Source: Okeania sp. SIO3I5 (lineage in GTDB: Bacteria > Cyanobacteriota > Cyanobacteriia > Cyanobacteriales > Microcoleaceae). Taken from it: a stretch of DNA of 34,955 bases. Positions 19,391 through 26,651 of this stretch are shown piece after piece. Made by a program: the position numbers and the translations under genes. Within the stretch, counting starts at the first letter, position 1, and each line of letters begins with the position of its first letter. The notes below the pieces were generated by a model. That model was given only the letters and a program-made list of their open reading frames with translations. It searched no databases and had not been told where the DNA came from. The stretch covers positions 1 to 34,955 of the forward strand of contig NZ_JAAHHT010000083.1 of the NCBI RefSeq assembly GCF_010672085.1. The letters are read 5' to 3'.

Positions 19391-19705
19391 TTAGTTATTA
19401 TTTTTATCAACTTTCATGGATTTCATCTTATTCTCTGAAATAGGAATTACCTCCCAGTTATGTGCTTCTAGAATAGGTTTAATATCCATAACTGCTTTAT
19501 GTCGTAAAGCAATAACTTGTTTAACCTTACAAAGTCCCTCTAACTGAATTTTATCCATAGAAACTGCTCGACTAACTGTTTCATTATTTTTACAATATAG
19601 ATATCCAGTAGCCTGATTACCTACACCTTGAAGCTTAAGATGATATAATTGAACATCTTGATAAAGAAAGTGATTTGGAGTAACAATGATTCTGCTTTTA
19701 TTCAT
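19391..19705 (-). CDS. Small conserved-looking protein of unknown function
   Basis: 104 residues, mixed alpha/beta composition, no signal peptide or membrane segment, Lys-rich tail (KMKSMKVDKNNN). I do not recognise a family. It begins 46 bases downstream of the MCP-like gene on the same strand, so the two may form an operon, and a link to that protein's signalling role is possible but unproven. The ATG at 19705 is preceded by an AT-rich stretch, with an AGGAGGTTATG-like purine block further upstream (about 19735-19745, minus strand). Coding is supported mainly by its position and non-repetitive sequence. Confidence 0.55.
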   Translation of the reverse strand: MNKSRIIVTPNHFLYQDVQLYHLKLQGVGNQATGYLYCKNNETVSRAVSMDKIQLEGLCKVKQVIALRHKAVMDIKPILEAHNWEVIPISENKMKSMKVDKNNN

Positions 19706-19751
19706 TAATATTTTCCATCAAGTAAAGTTATTACATAACCTCCTAGTTTAA

Positions 19752-21047
19752 CTATAAAGTAGAATTTTTTTTATCTAAAGTAGAATTAATTTTTTCTACC
19801 AGTTTTTCTTTATCTGTTTCTGGTTTTGTTAGAAATGTTTGCGACTTATAAAGTTCTCTATTTTTATCTTCAATAGAACAGAAATTAACTGGTTTTGTAT
19901 CTAAGTTGAGCTGTTGAATTAATGCTTCTAACTCATCTAATGTTTTCTCAGAGCGCTGATTATTTTCTACAAGAGACTGAGCAATATTTTTACCAGTTTC
20001 AGCCAAATTATTAAGTTCAGAAATTTTCGGAATCAATTTATTAGTGATTTCATTCATTTCACGGCCTGCTTCAGATGTTTCACTCACCAATTTTCCAATC
20101 TCATTAGTTATATGGCTAAAACCACTAAGTTGTGAACCTGAATTACTAGCAACGATAGAAGCTTGTATCGCTAAATGCTCTGCTTGCTTACTAATTCTTT
20201 CTATTTTATTTGATGTAGAGTTAATTAGCTTTAGATCATTTGTAAACAACTGACCAATATTAACAATTTTATTCATATTTTTATTGATTTTTTGTACACC
20301 TTCAAATGTTGCAGAAAATGCTTTTCTTCCCTCCTGAGAAATGAAACCAGTAATTTCTTTCAGCTTCTGGTTCAGATTCTTAATTTGTTTCGATTGACTA
20401 ATTAGTTCATTATGTTTTTTTTCTAATAACTTATTTCTCTCTAAAATTTCTTGTTTCTGTACTTTTAAGGCTTCGGTATGTTGCTTAAGTTTATATTGTT
20501 TACTTTGTAGCTGCATCAAACAATTTTTAGCCGAATTTTTGTAACGAGATAGCTCATTATTGACTTCTTTTATACTATGAGATTGAGCTAAAATTAAAGT
20601 TTGAAAAGTTAGTAAAAAATAAACGCAAAAATCAGAATTTTTTTTGCTAAGAAATTTAACGACAAGTGGTTCATAAATTGTTTGATCAGAACGATTTAAT
20701 GCTATTTGTACAGCCAAGTGAATTTTTTCTTCAGCAGATAATATCAAACAGTTATCAAAAGATTTATTAGCCTTTAAAAAATATTCAATGGGACGTTTCA
20801 TAAATAGTTCTTTTCCATAAGGAGAACTCATTTGTTCGTGAAAGTAATTTCGAGAAATCATCCCTAAAAACTTTTGATCAGAGGCAACTATAACTCCAGG
20901 TAACTCAGATTGTTGATTAAACTGAAATGCCACTAATTCTACTGGAGTCATCGGACTTACTTGGAAATCTATCAAAGGTAATTCTCTGAGAGTAGACTCA
21001 GAATTTAGTTTCGGTAGATTAATAATTGATTCTAGAGTATTTGCCAT
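19752..21047 (-). CDS. Soluble MCP-like protein: CBS-like sensor region, coiled coil, short chemoreceptor-like hairpin
   Basis: 431 residues from ATG 21047; a TTG 12 codons upstream is in frame but less likely. The N-terminal part (about 20-150) resembles a CBS-pair sensor (VIVASDQKFLGMISRNYF... then MKRPIEYFL), seen in cyanobacterial signalling proteins. A long coiled coil (about 155-235) leads to an MCP signalling-like region (about 240-380). Its tip reads AEHLAIQASIVASNSGSQLS, the counterpart of the chemoreceptor tip IxxIAxQTNxLALNAxxEAA, but with the AAIEAARAGE consensus largely lost. There is no transmembrane segment, so it is cytosolic. It might act with a CheA/CheW pathway such as phototaxis, or may have lost CheA coupling. 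No che genes are in the window. Confidence 0.75.
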   Translation of the reverse strand: MANTLESIINLPKLNSESTLRELPLIDFQVSPMTPVELVAFQFNQQSELPGVIVASDQKFLGMISRNYFHEQMSSPYGKELFMKRPIEYFLKANKSFDNCLILSAEEKIHLAVQIALNRSDQTIYEPLVVKFLSKKNSDFCVYFLLTFQTLILAQSHSIKEVNNELSRYKNSAKNCLMQLQSKQYKLKQHTEALKVQKQEILERNKLLEKKHNELISQSKQIKNLNQKLKEITGFISQEGRKAFSATFEGVQKINKNMNKIVNIGQLFTNDLKLINSTSNKIERISKQAEHLAIQASIVASNSGSQLSGFSHITNEIGKLVSETSEAGREMNEITNKLIPKISELNNLAETGKNIAQSLVENNQRSEKTLDELEALIQQLNLDTKPVNFCSIEDKNRELYKSQTFLTKPETDKEKLVEKINSTLDKKNSTL

Positions 21048-21114
21048 ATTACACAACCCACTTAATTCATAAAATAGCTTCAATAATTAATAATTAACAA
21101 TTAATAATTAATAA

Positions 21115-21209
21115 TTACCTCTTCTTAAAAAGAAGAGGATTGGTTAAAAAGAATTTTTTTTCTTTTGTCTCCTTGAAAGGAGAGGCTTTAAACCTTGATT
21201 TTTCGGTAA
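21115..21209 (+). repeat. MITE-like element, family E, copy 2
   Basis: Same ends as the copy at 16463: TTACCTCTTCTT at the left and TTTTTCGGTAA at the right, with AAGAAGAGGATTGG and AAAGGAGAGGCTTTAAACC inside. It is preceded by a TAATTAATAATT-rich track also seen before copy 1. Confidence 0.65.
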
Positions 21210-21296
21210 GAAAAATTTAGGGAAATTTAATCATCAGGATTCTAACTTATTCTATATTTTATTAGCTTAGAGATTGTTTGTAAAGGAAATACAAAA

Positions 21297-21325
21297 TAGG
21301 GAATAGGGAATAGGGAATAGGGAAT
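21297..21325 (+). repeat. GGGAATA heptamer array
   Basis: Four tandem GGGAATA units in intergenic DNA, the same unit as at 11088-11124 and, on the opposite strand, 22252-22313. Confidence 0.9.
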
Positions 21326-21529
21326 TATTTGTCACAAAAAAATTTACCATAACTTTAAGAATATGAATACTGATCCCCCCGCCCCTACAGACTGATTTCT
21401 ATCTATAGCTTTATTCCAGCTTGAAGATTTAGTTGCTCAACAAGTCTATTAACACTTAGAGTACGCTCCAATCTCTTATGAGGTAAATTAATATCTTTAA
21501 AGAATTTCTATAGATACTGGTTTATTATA

Positions 21530-21658
21530 TATAGCGTTTCCCAGAGTCTAATGGTACATCTATATTTTATTTTTATTCTATTCCCAGTTAAGTGTTCCCA
21601 GTTAAGTGTTCCCTAAAACCTAGAATTTTGTACCTCACGCTTTTTGGGAATTGCTATA
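21530..21658 (+). repeat. MITE-like element, family C, copy 1
   Basis: Left end TATAGCGTTTCCCAGAG; right end TTTTTGGGAATTGCTATA. These form an imperfect terminal inverted repeat TATAGC(n)nTTCCCA. Interior blocks GTTAAGTGTTCCC and TACCTCACGC are shared with the copy at 22177-22378. Confidence 0.7.
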
Positions 21659-22052
21659 TATTATTATCCTAAGAAATTTTATTAAGAAGAATGCTACAAA
21701 AAGGAAATTATATCAAATCCGCTGGCAATCGAAGTCTTTAAGAAAGCGAGTTTATGGGAGGTAGATATTAGTATGGTGAGGCATTTAATATCAACCCGGA
21801 ATAATATGCTTTTTACACCGATACTACCGGATTTGGTATTATAAATTGATGCTACTAAAGTAAAGACAATTTATAAATTTTATCGACAATATCTATAGTG
21901 CTACCCACAGGTAATGCCTTTAAAAGAGGTAAAACCCGGTGTTGTCTTAAAACCTAGGTGGTATGACTCCACGTGGGTTTAATATGCAAGGGAATATGCA
22001 GCAAGAGAGTCATGTACTTAAAAGTCATAAAGTAAGTGAGTTTGCGGTGTCC

Positions 22053-22116
22053 GAATGCTCCACAAACGACATTTACTAATGTCCGTCCCCTGAATGCTTA
22101 GTGCTTATAAAATCTG
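22053..22116 (+). repeat. Family A element, partial diverged copy
   Basis: GAATGCTCCACAAACGACATTT followed by AATGTCCG and GTGCTTATAA parallels the right half of the family A copies (ATGCTCCGCAAACAGGATTT, AATGTCC, CTGCTATAA). The left half is missing. Confidence 0.5.
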
Positions 22117-22176
22117 TGCTTGTACCTATCATTTTTACCGAAAAATTTGGGTCTTAAGTCTCCTCTTTTAAGAGGA

Positions 22177-22378
22177 TATAGCATTTCCCAAGCTCTCGGA
22201 GGTACAGTTGTTTTTCTTCTTTATCTATTCCTACGAAATCAGAATTACTACTCCCTATTCCCTATTCCCTATTCCCTATTCCCTATTCCCTATTCCCTAT
22301 TCCCTGTTCCCTGTTAAGTGTTCCCTGTTCCCTAAAACCAAAGAATTTTATACCTCACGCTTTTTGGGAATTGCTGTA
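22177..22378 (+). repeat. MITE-like element, family C, copy 2, carrying a heptamer array
   Basis: Left end TATAGCATTTCCCAAGCTCT, right end TTTTTGGGAATTGCTGTA, with GGAGGTACAG near the left and TACCTCACGC near the right as an inner inverted pair. It is about 70 bases longer than copy 1 because of an expanded ATTCCCT array (22252-22313). Confidence 0.7.
22252..22313 (+). repeat. ATTCCCT heptamer array (reverse complement of AGGGAAT)
   Basis: About eight tandem 7-base units, the last ones mutated to GTTCCCT. This is the longest perfect heptamer run in the window and lies inside family C copy 2. Confidence 0.92.
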
Positions 22379-22550
22379 TCTTTATAAGAGGATAAAAAAA
22401 AGAAGATTCCGTATTTGAAATCTCCTTATTCCATAAAGGTACTTATAACTGATAGCTGAAATGACTCTTTTTTTGATTTAAAACTTCTTCTTTCTGCTTT
22501 CTTTCTGACTTTTATTATTGTGGCATTATTCGATCAAAATGGTATAATTT

Positions 22551-23138
22551 ATGAACTATTTAGCTCATTTATTCTTGGCAAAAAATACTGCCGAATCACA
22601 AATAGGAAATCTATTAGGGGACTTTGTAAAAGGTCATTTAGAACAATATGAAACTATTTATAGTAATGAAATTATTACAGGTATTAAAACTCATCGTCAA
22701 GTTGATTTTTTTACCGATACTCATCCAATATATTTGAGAAGTAAAAATAGAATTAGCAAGAGTCATAGACGTTTAGCAGGAATAATTATAGATATTTGTT
22801 ACGACCATTTTCTGGCAAATCATTGGAATTTATTTTCCGATGAAAATTTAGATGTGTTTGTACAAAAAATCTACGTTCTTTTGAAAAAGAATCAGGAAAT
22901 TTTACCAGAGAGGTTAAAAAAAATTTTGCCGAAAATCATCTCTGAAAATTGGCTTAGTTCCTACAAAAAAATATCAGGAATTAACTTGACTTTTGTGCGC
23001 TTGTCTCGACGTTTAAACAGAGAAAATAATTTAGCTAGTGCTACTAATGAGCTGCTCAAAAATTATGCTGAAATTAAGTCAGATTTTTTGATTTTTTTCC
23101 CGGAAGTTATTAATTATGTACAAACTTTACATAAGTGA
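22551..23138 (+). CDS. acpH: AcpH-type acyl carrier protein phosphodiesterase (DUF479 family)
   Basis: Family members remove the 4'-phosphopantetheine arm from holo-acyl carrier protein. Visible family motifs: MNYLAHLFLA at the start, GNLLGDFVKG (19-28), GIKTHRQVDFFTDTHP (44-59) and RRLAGIIIDICYDHFLANHW (73-92). The His/Asp set matches the HD-like metal centre described for AcpH. Length (195 residues) is normal. There is no signal peptide, so it is cytosolic. The ATG at 22551 follows an AT-rich leader without a clear ribosome binding site. It stands alone, divergent from the MCP-like gene and convergent with the LysR gene. Family assignment is firm; enzymatic activity in this organism is inferred. 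Confidence 0.87.
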   Translation: MNYLAHLFLAKNTAESQIGNLLGDFVKGHLEQYETIYSNEIITGIKTHRQVDFFTDTHPIYLRSKNRISKSHRRLAGIIIDICYDHFLANHWNLFSDENLDVFVQKIYVLLKKNQEILPERLKKILPKIISENWLSSYKKISGINLTFVRLSRRLNRENNLASATNELLKNYAEIKSDFLIFFPEVINYVQTLHK

Positions 23139-23235
23139 TACTAAATCCGGTTTAGTGTTGAAAAAATAGTGAGTGCCTGCCAGATTAGTATCTAAGTACA
23201 TAAAACAGTAATTATTGCTTGTCTTCAAAAGTTAT

Positions 23236-24240
23236 TCAAGTTTGATTAATGTTATTTGTTACTATCTCTATAGGTTGTATTTCTTTAGATAAAGGTTTAA
23301 TATGATCGGGGTTAAAATTCAAAGTAGAAAACAAAGGCAAAATTTCCTTACTAAAAGCCTCTGCTGCCTTAGAACGGTAACGATTAGGATTATAAATAAC
23401 TGATAATATCCTATTGATAACTATCTGTTCTATTTTTACTGTAGTCATAACCCCAATTTGTAACTCCTTTTCAATAGCAGAAACAGAAACAAAAGCCACC
23501 CCCAAACCAGACTGAACAGCATTTTTAATTGCCTCAATTGAACTTAATTCCATCTCCACTTTCAAACGGCGAGTATCAATGTTACTCTGGGATAATACTT
23601 GATCAATAACTTTGCGAATAGTAGATTGAGAGTCCAGAGTAATAAAGTTTAAATTATATAAGTCATCTTTTTGAATTTTCTCCTTTTCGGCCAGAGAATG
23701 AGAAACAGGCAAAATTAAGACCAGTTCATCCTCAGCATAAGGTATAATTTCCAAAGACTCTTGCAATTCTGGAGGAACTTCACCCCCAACAATAGCTAAA
23801 TCTATTTGCCCATTAACCACACTCCAAGCAGTACGACGAGTAGAATGAACGTGCAACTGTACAGCAACATCAGGATATTTTTGTCTAAACATCCCAATCA
23901 TTCCGGGTAGTAAATAAGTGCCAGTGGTTTGAGAAGCACCAACAATTAAAGTACCTCCTTGGAGATTTTGTAAATCTTCGATCGCCCGGCAAGTTTCTTG
24001 ACAAAGAGATAATATTTTCTCGCCGTAAGTAAGTAGTAGATGACCAGCTTCAGTTAATTGTGCCCGGCGGCCCCCACGGTCAAATAAAGGCACATTCAAC
24101 TGTCGTTCTAAGTTTTGCACCTGTAGACTAACTGCTGGTTGAGAAACAAACAGACTATCGGCAGCTCGTTTAAAGCTACCTTCAGCAGCGATCGCTTTGA
24201 GAATGCGTAATTGGTCCAGAGAGAAAGGAAGCTCAGACAT
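23236..24240 (-). CDS. rbcR: LysR-type regulator, RbcR (Ycf30/PacR) type
   Basis: 334 residues: winged helix-turn-helix (about 8-66, [20 protein letters not shown] then [16 protein letters not shown]) and a periplasmic-binding-protein-like effector domain (about 93-305). The sequence closely follows the RbcR group that also occurs as chloroplast Ycf30 ([58 protein letters not shown]). Known members control Rubisco and other carbon-assimilation and photosynthesis genes in response to metabolites. The C-terminal tail (about 305-334) is variable and Asn/Ile-rich. It lies divergent from the Z-ISO/thioredoxin pair, 700 bases away. The promoter region between holds repeats; I could not single out a T-N11-A operator with confidence. 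Confidence 0.88.
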   Translation of the reverse strand: MSELPFSLDQLRILKAIAAEGSFKRAADSLFVSQPAVSLQVQNLERQLNVPLFDRGGRRAQLTEAGHLLLTYGEKILSLCQETCRAIEDLQNLQGGTLIVGASQTTGTYLLPGMIGMFRQKYPDVAVQLHVHSTRRTAWSVVNGQIDLAIVGGEVPPELQESLEIIPYAEDELVLILPVSHSLAEKEKIQKDDLYNLNFITLDSQSTIRKVIDQVLSQSNIDTRRLKVEMELSSIEAIKNAVQSGLGVAFVSVSAIEKELQIGVMTTVKIEQIVINRILSVIYNPNRYRSKAAEAFSKEILPLFSTLNFNPDHIKPLSKEIQPIEIVTNNINQT

Positions 24241-24300
24241 ATTGTTAAAGGAAAAAGAAATTTAGGGAGTTGACCATTTTTTGAATTCAAGATTCACGCA

Positions 24301-24458
24301 TTCAAAGTTCAAAATTTTTGGTTCATTCCTTAATTTCAATAATTGTTTAATTAAGGATTCAAGCCTCGTTCTTCAGAACGAAAAAATCAAAAATATTTTC
24401 CTGATTTCCAGCCTCTGACTTTCCTGCGGAATGCTACACAAACAGGCAGAGGTCATAA
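24301..24458 (-). repeat. Dispersed 150-bp repeat, copy 2 (inverted relative to 19212-19361)
   Basis: The reverse complement begins TTATGACCTCTGCCTGTTTG and ends TTTTGAACTTTGAA, matching copy 1 through the palindrome TCGTTCTGAAGAACGA. It carries a short extra stretch (TCAGAGGCTGGAAA) near the GCAGGAAA block. The adjoining bases up to about 24496 match one 69-bp unit of the 19080 array. Confidence 0.88.
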
Positions 24459-24545
24459 TTTTGAATTAATAATTTTTAATTTTGAATTGATTTGACGGCG
24501 AAAGGGTTCCCTAATGGACAAATTGCTGACCTAATGGCCTTTAAT

Positions 24546-24662
24546 TTATAGCGCTACGCGCTAGGGAATAGGGAATAGTAAACTGTCAAAGGGTTTTTCC
24601 TGTGGAAATGCTCCGCAAACAGGATTTATAAATGTCCGCGCCCTTTGCTTCCACTGCTATAA
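24546..24662 (+). repeat. MITE-like element, family A, copy 2
   Basis: Begins TTATAGCGCTACGCGCTAGG and ends CACTGCTATAA, like the copy at 11071, sharing AGTAAACTGTCAAAGGGTTT and ATGCTCCGCAAACAGGATTT. It is shorter because it has only two GGGAATA units. No clear target duplication. Confidence 0.75.
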
Positions 24663-24841
24663 CTCTATAGGTTTTGAAAAAGGATGAAAAGAGTGGGGAA
24701 ATGTTGACAAGTTTGAATTTACACTTTTTTGATATCTTAGGATAGCTTTTTATTTACAGCCGTCACTAGGGCGGTTAGGACATTCTCGCTCTTCTCAAAT
24801 TTACTCACAGCAAGAATGTATGGGGGAATAGCCATGAGGTA

Positions 24842-24873
24842 ATTATCCATTATCCATTATCCATTATCCATTA
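24842..24873 (+). repeat. CCATTAT heptamer array
   Basis: Four tandem 7-base units, CCATTAT, about 75 bases before the Z-ISO/NnrU gene start. Confidence 0.88.
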
Positions 24874-24947
24874 ATGAAGTTCCTTTATCATACTGCTGGA
24901 CGATTCCTCCAAAAGTTAACTTTTATTATCAATTTCCTCTGGTGGCC

Positions 24948-25661
24948 ATGTCTAATGATTTGTTAACCCCTAGCCATTTGATTATTTTGGGGTTACTGCT
25001 AAGTTTTGCGATCGCTCATAGTGGTTTAGCTTCTCTCCGTTCCTGGGCCGAAACTAAAATTGGTCCTAGAGCCTACCGTATCTTATTTGCCCTAGTCAGT
25101 CTACCACTAGCAGTAGTTCTGATTGTTTACTTTTTCAATCACCGTTACGATGGCATACAGTTATGGCAACTGCAAGGTATCCCAATTGTCAAACCTATAG
25201 TTTGGATATTATCAGCAATTTCATTCCTTTTCCTCTATCCCTCTACATTCAATCTATTAGAAATTGCAGCAATTCAAAAGCCCCAAGTCCATCTCCATGA
25301 AACAGGAATTATTCGTATTACCCGCCATCCCCAAATGGTAGGCCAAGTAATATGGTGTATTGCCCATACCCTTTGGCTAGGGACAAGCTTTACTTTAGTT
25401 ACCTCAGTTGGCCTTGTCCTACACCACTTATTTGGGGTTTGGCATGGGGATCGCCGACTTCAGAAACGTTTTGGTGAATCTTATGAGAAATTAAAGTCTC
25501 GAACATCAATTATTCCTTTTCTGGCAATTATCCAAGGACGTCAAACCTTACAGTTCCATGAGTTTCTCCGATGGGCTTACCTCGGGGTAGGAGTTTTTGT
25601 CCTCTTATTCTGGCAAGCTCATCCTCTATTAATTCGTGCAACTGGGAACGTATATTGGTAG
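24948..25661 (+). CDS. NnrU-family membrane protein, probable 15-cis-zeta-carotene isomerase (Z-ISO)
   Basis: A 237-residue integral membrane protein with about five hydrophobic segments (about 10-28, 46-63, 82-102, 132-163, 208-226). Z-ISO uses haem b to isomerise the 15-cis bond of zeta-carotene in the plant-type carotenoid pathway. The sequence shows its pattern: AIAHSGLASLR (His24), ITRHPQMVGQVIWCIAHTLW (His127, His140), HHLFGVWHGDRR (His159, His160, His166) and SIIPFLAIIQGRQ. NnrU relatives in other bacteria act near denitrification genes, but the TRHPQ...WHGDRR arrangement here is closer to plant Z-ISO. Starts are GTG 24942 or ATG 24948; I use the ATG. A thioredoxin gene follows 47 bases later on the same strand, suggesting co-transcription. 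Biochemical role is inferred from family resemblance. Confidence 0.75.
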   Translation: MSNDLLTPSHLIILGLLLSFAIAHSGLASLRSWAETKIGPRAYRILFALVSLPLAVVLIVYFFNHRYDGIQLWQLQGIPIVKPIVWILSAISFLFLYPSTFNLLEIAAIQKPQVHLHETGIIRITRHPQMVGQVIWCIAHTLWLGTSFTLVTSVGLVLHHLFGVWHGDRRLQKRFGESYEKLKSRTSIIPFLAIIQGRQTLQFHEFLRWAYLGVGVFVLLFWQAHPLLIRATGNVYW

Positions 25662-25708
25662 CATGATCCCAGGATATAAAAAAATTAATTAATATACATT
25701 CAAGGATC

Positions 25709-26113
25709 ATGGTTTTGTCAGTTAACCAAAATAGTTTTAAAGAAGAGGTCTTGGAGTCCTCTAAACCAGTTTTAGTTCATTTTTGGGCACCTTGGTGTGG
25801 CCTTTGTAAAATGATTGTCCCCCAGTTAATTAAATATCAATCTGAGTGGAATGGCCACTTAAAGCTGGTAGGGGTGAATGCTGACAAAAGTTTAAAGCTT
25901 GCTAGTAGCTATCAACTTCAAACTTTGCCTACTTTGATTCTGTTTCAGAATGGTCAAATAGTTAATCGACTGGATCATTTTCAGGGACGAGAAGATTTCC
26001 GAAGAACATTGGATGCTTTTATGTTGAGTTATCAAGAGCGTCACCTAAATCAACTTTGGCAACCACAGTTAATTTCATCAGGTCAAAATTCAGGCATCAA
26101 GACATCCCGATAG
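25709..26113 (+). CDS. trxC: Atypical cyanobacterial thioredoxin, TrxC type (WCGLC active site)
   Basis: 134 residues with a thioredoxin fold. The active site is APWCGLCK with Cys30 and Cys33; Leu replaces the usual Pro of WCGPC. The cis-Pro is Pro74 (LQTLPTLILF). The WCGLC variant is known as the TrxC class, found only in cyanobacteria and described as poorly served by the usual thioredoxin reductases. The last 25 residues (HLNQLWQPQL...) extend past the fold and look unstructured. The Asp buried in classical thioredoxins near residue 20 is not evident. It is placed 47 bases after the Z-ISO/NnrU gene, so probably one operon. Cytosolic, no signal peptide. ATG 25709 has AAGGA upstream. Confidence 0.85.
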   Translation: MVLSVNQNSFKEEVLESSKPVLVHFWAPWCGLCKMIVPQLIKYQSEWNGHLKLVGVNADKSLKLASSYQLQTLPTLILFQNGQIVNRLDHFQGREDFRRTLDAFMLSYQERHLNQLWQPQLISSGQNSGIKTSR

Positions 26114-26651
26114 ATAACTCTAGTGCCACTACGCGGAAGTCAAAATTCAAAATTCAAAATTCAAAATTCAAAATTTAAAAGTATTGGTTAGTAAGGCTTT
26201 TAGGATTTTGGATTTTAGGGATTTTTTTTGATTAGTAAATATTGGGAAATTTCTATTTGTGGCAGTCATTTCAGTTATCAGTTAACAGTTATTAGTACAT
26301 AAGACTGAAGCTAAAACCTTGAAATACTGAATCGAATATTTTTTTCATCCCCTATCCAAGTGGAGGTTTGAGACCTGATTTTTTGGTCATATTATCTAGT
26401 GAACATAGACTAGCGATTTGTTAATCGTTAATCATACTGTTGCTGAGTTTTACATAAAGAGGTTAAAACTAGAAATGAAGGAAATTTTTATTTCCTTTGG
26501 AGCTAGTTTTAGCCTCTTTCGATTTTCTGATAATTATAGCTTTAAGCATTCAGCTATCAGCTATCAGCTTTTTTTTATTAATTTATACTTTTCCCTATTT
26601 TATCTCTGTATTTTATCAGTATAAAAATTGCCATAAGTTGAGTCAAAAATT
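26114..26651. other. Intergenic region with a heptamer array
   Basis: No gene is supported. An AAAATTC array is at 26141-26174. A short stretch near 26345-26395 (AAGTGGAGGTTTGAGACC then TTTTTTGGTCA) resembles a decayed family E right half. The 68-codon frame at 26418-26624 is Phe/Ser/Leu-rich from AT-rich DNA and has no ribosome binding site. Confidence 0.5.
26141..26174 (+). repeat. AAAATTC heptamer array
   Basis: About four and a half tandem copies of the 7-base unit TCAAAAT/AAAATTC shortly after the trxC stop. Confidence 0.88.

Larger units (their letters stand above)
21084..22550. other. 1.4-kb repeat-rich intergenic region
   Basis: Between the divergent MCP-like and acpH-type genes I find no gene. 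It contains one family E element (21115-21209), heptamer arrays, two family C elements (21530-21658 and 22177-22378), a diverged copy of the TGGGAGGTnGATnTTAGTAT repeat (about 21745-21805) and a partial family A copy (22053-22116). About 21330-21525 and 21850-22050 show nothing I can assign. Confidence 0.6.
24241..24941. other. Intergenic region between rbcR and the Z-ISO/NnrU gene
   Basis: Contains the inverted copy of the 150-bp dispersed repeat (24301-24458), one inverted 69-bp unit (about 24459-24496), a family A element (24546-24662) and a CCATTAT heptamer array (24842-24873). No gene is supported. Promoters for both flanking genes must lie here but I cannot place them. Confidence 0.6.

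Noticed and set aside
22252-22313. Heptamer runs considered as CRISPR or protein-coding repeats
   Set aside because: A 7-base period is not CRISPR-like and breaks reading frames; they fit the known cyanobacterial STRR class.
22120-22317. 65-codon frame ending in repeated YSLFPIP
   Set aside because: It is a translated ATTCCCT array inside a family C element.
26418-26624. 68-codon frame before the CHAT gene
   Set aside because: Phe/Ser/Leu-rich by AT-rich composition, no ribosome binding site, no family resemblance; it does not overlap the CHAT start.
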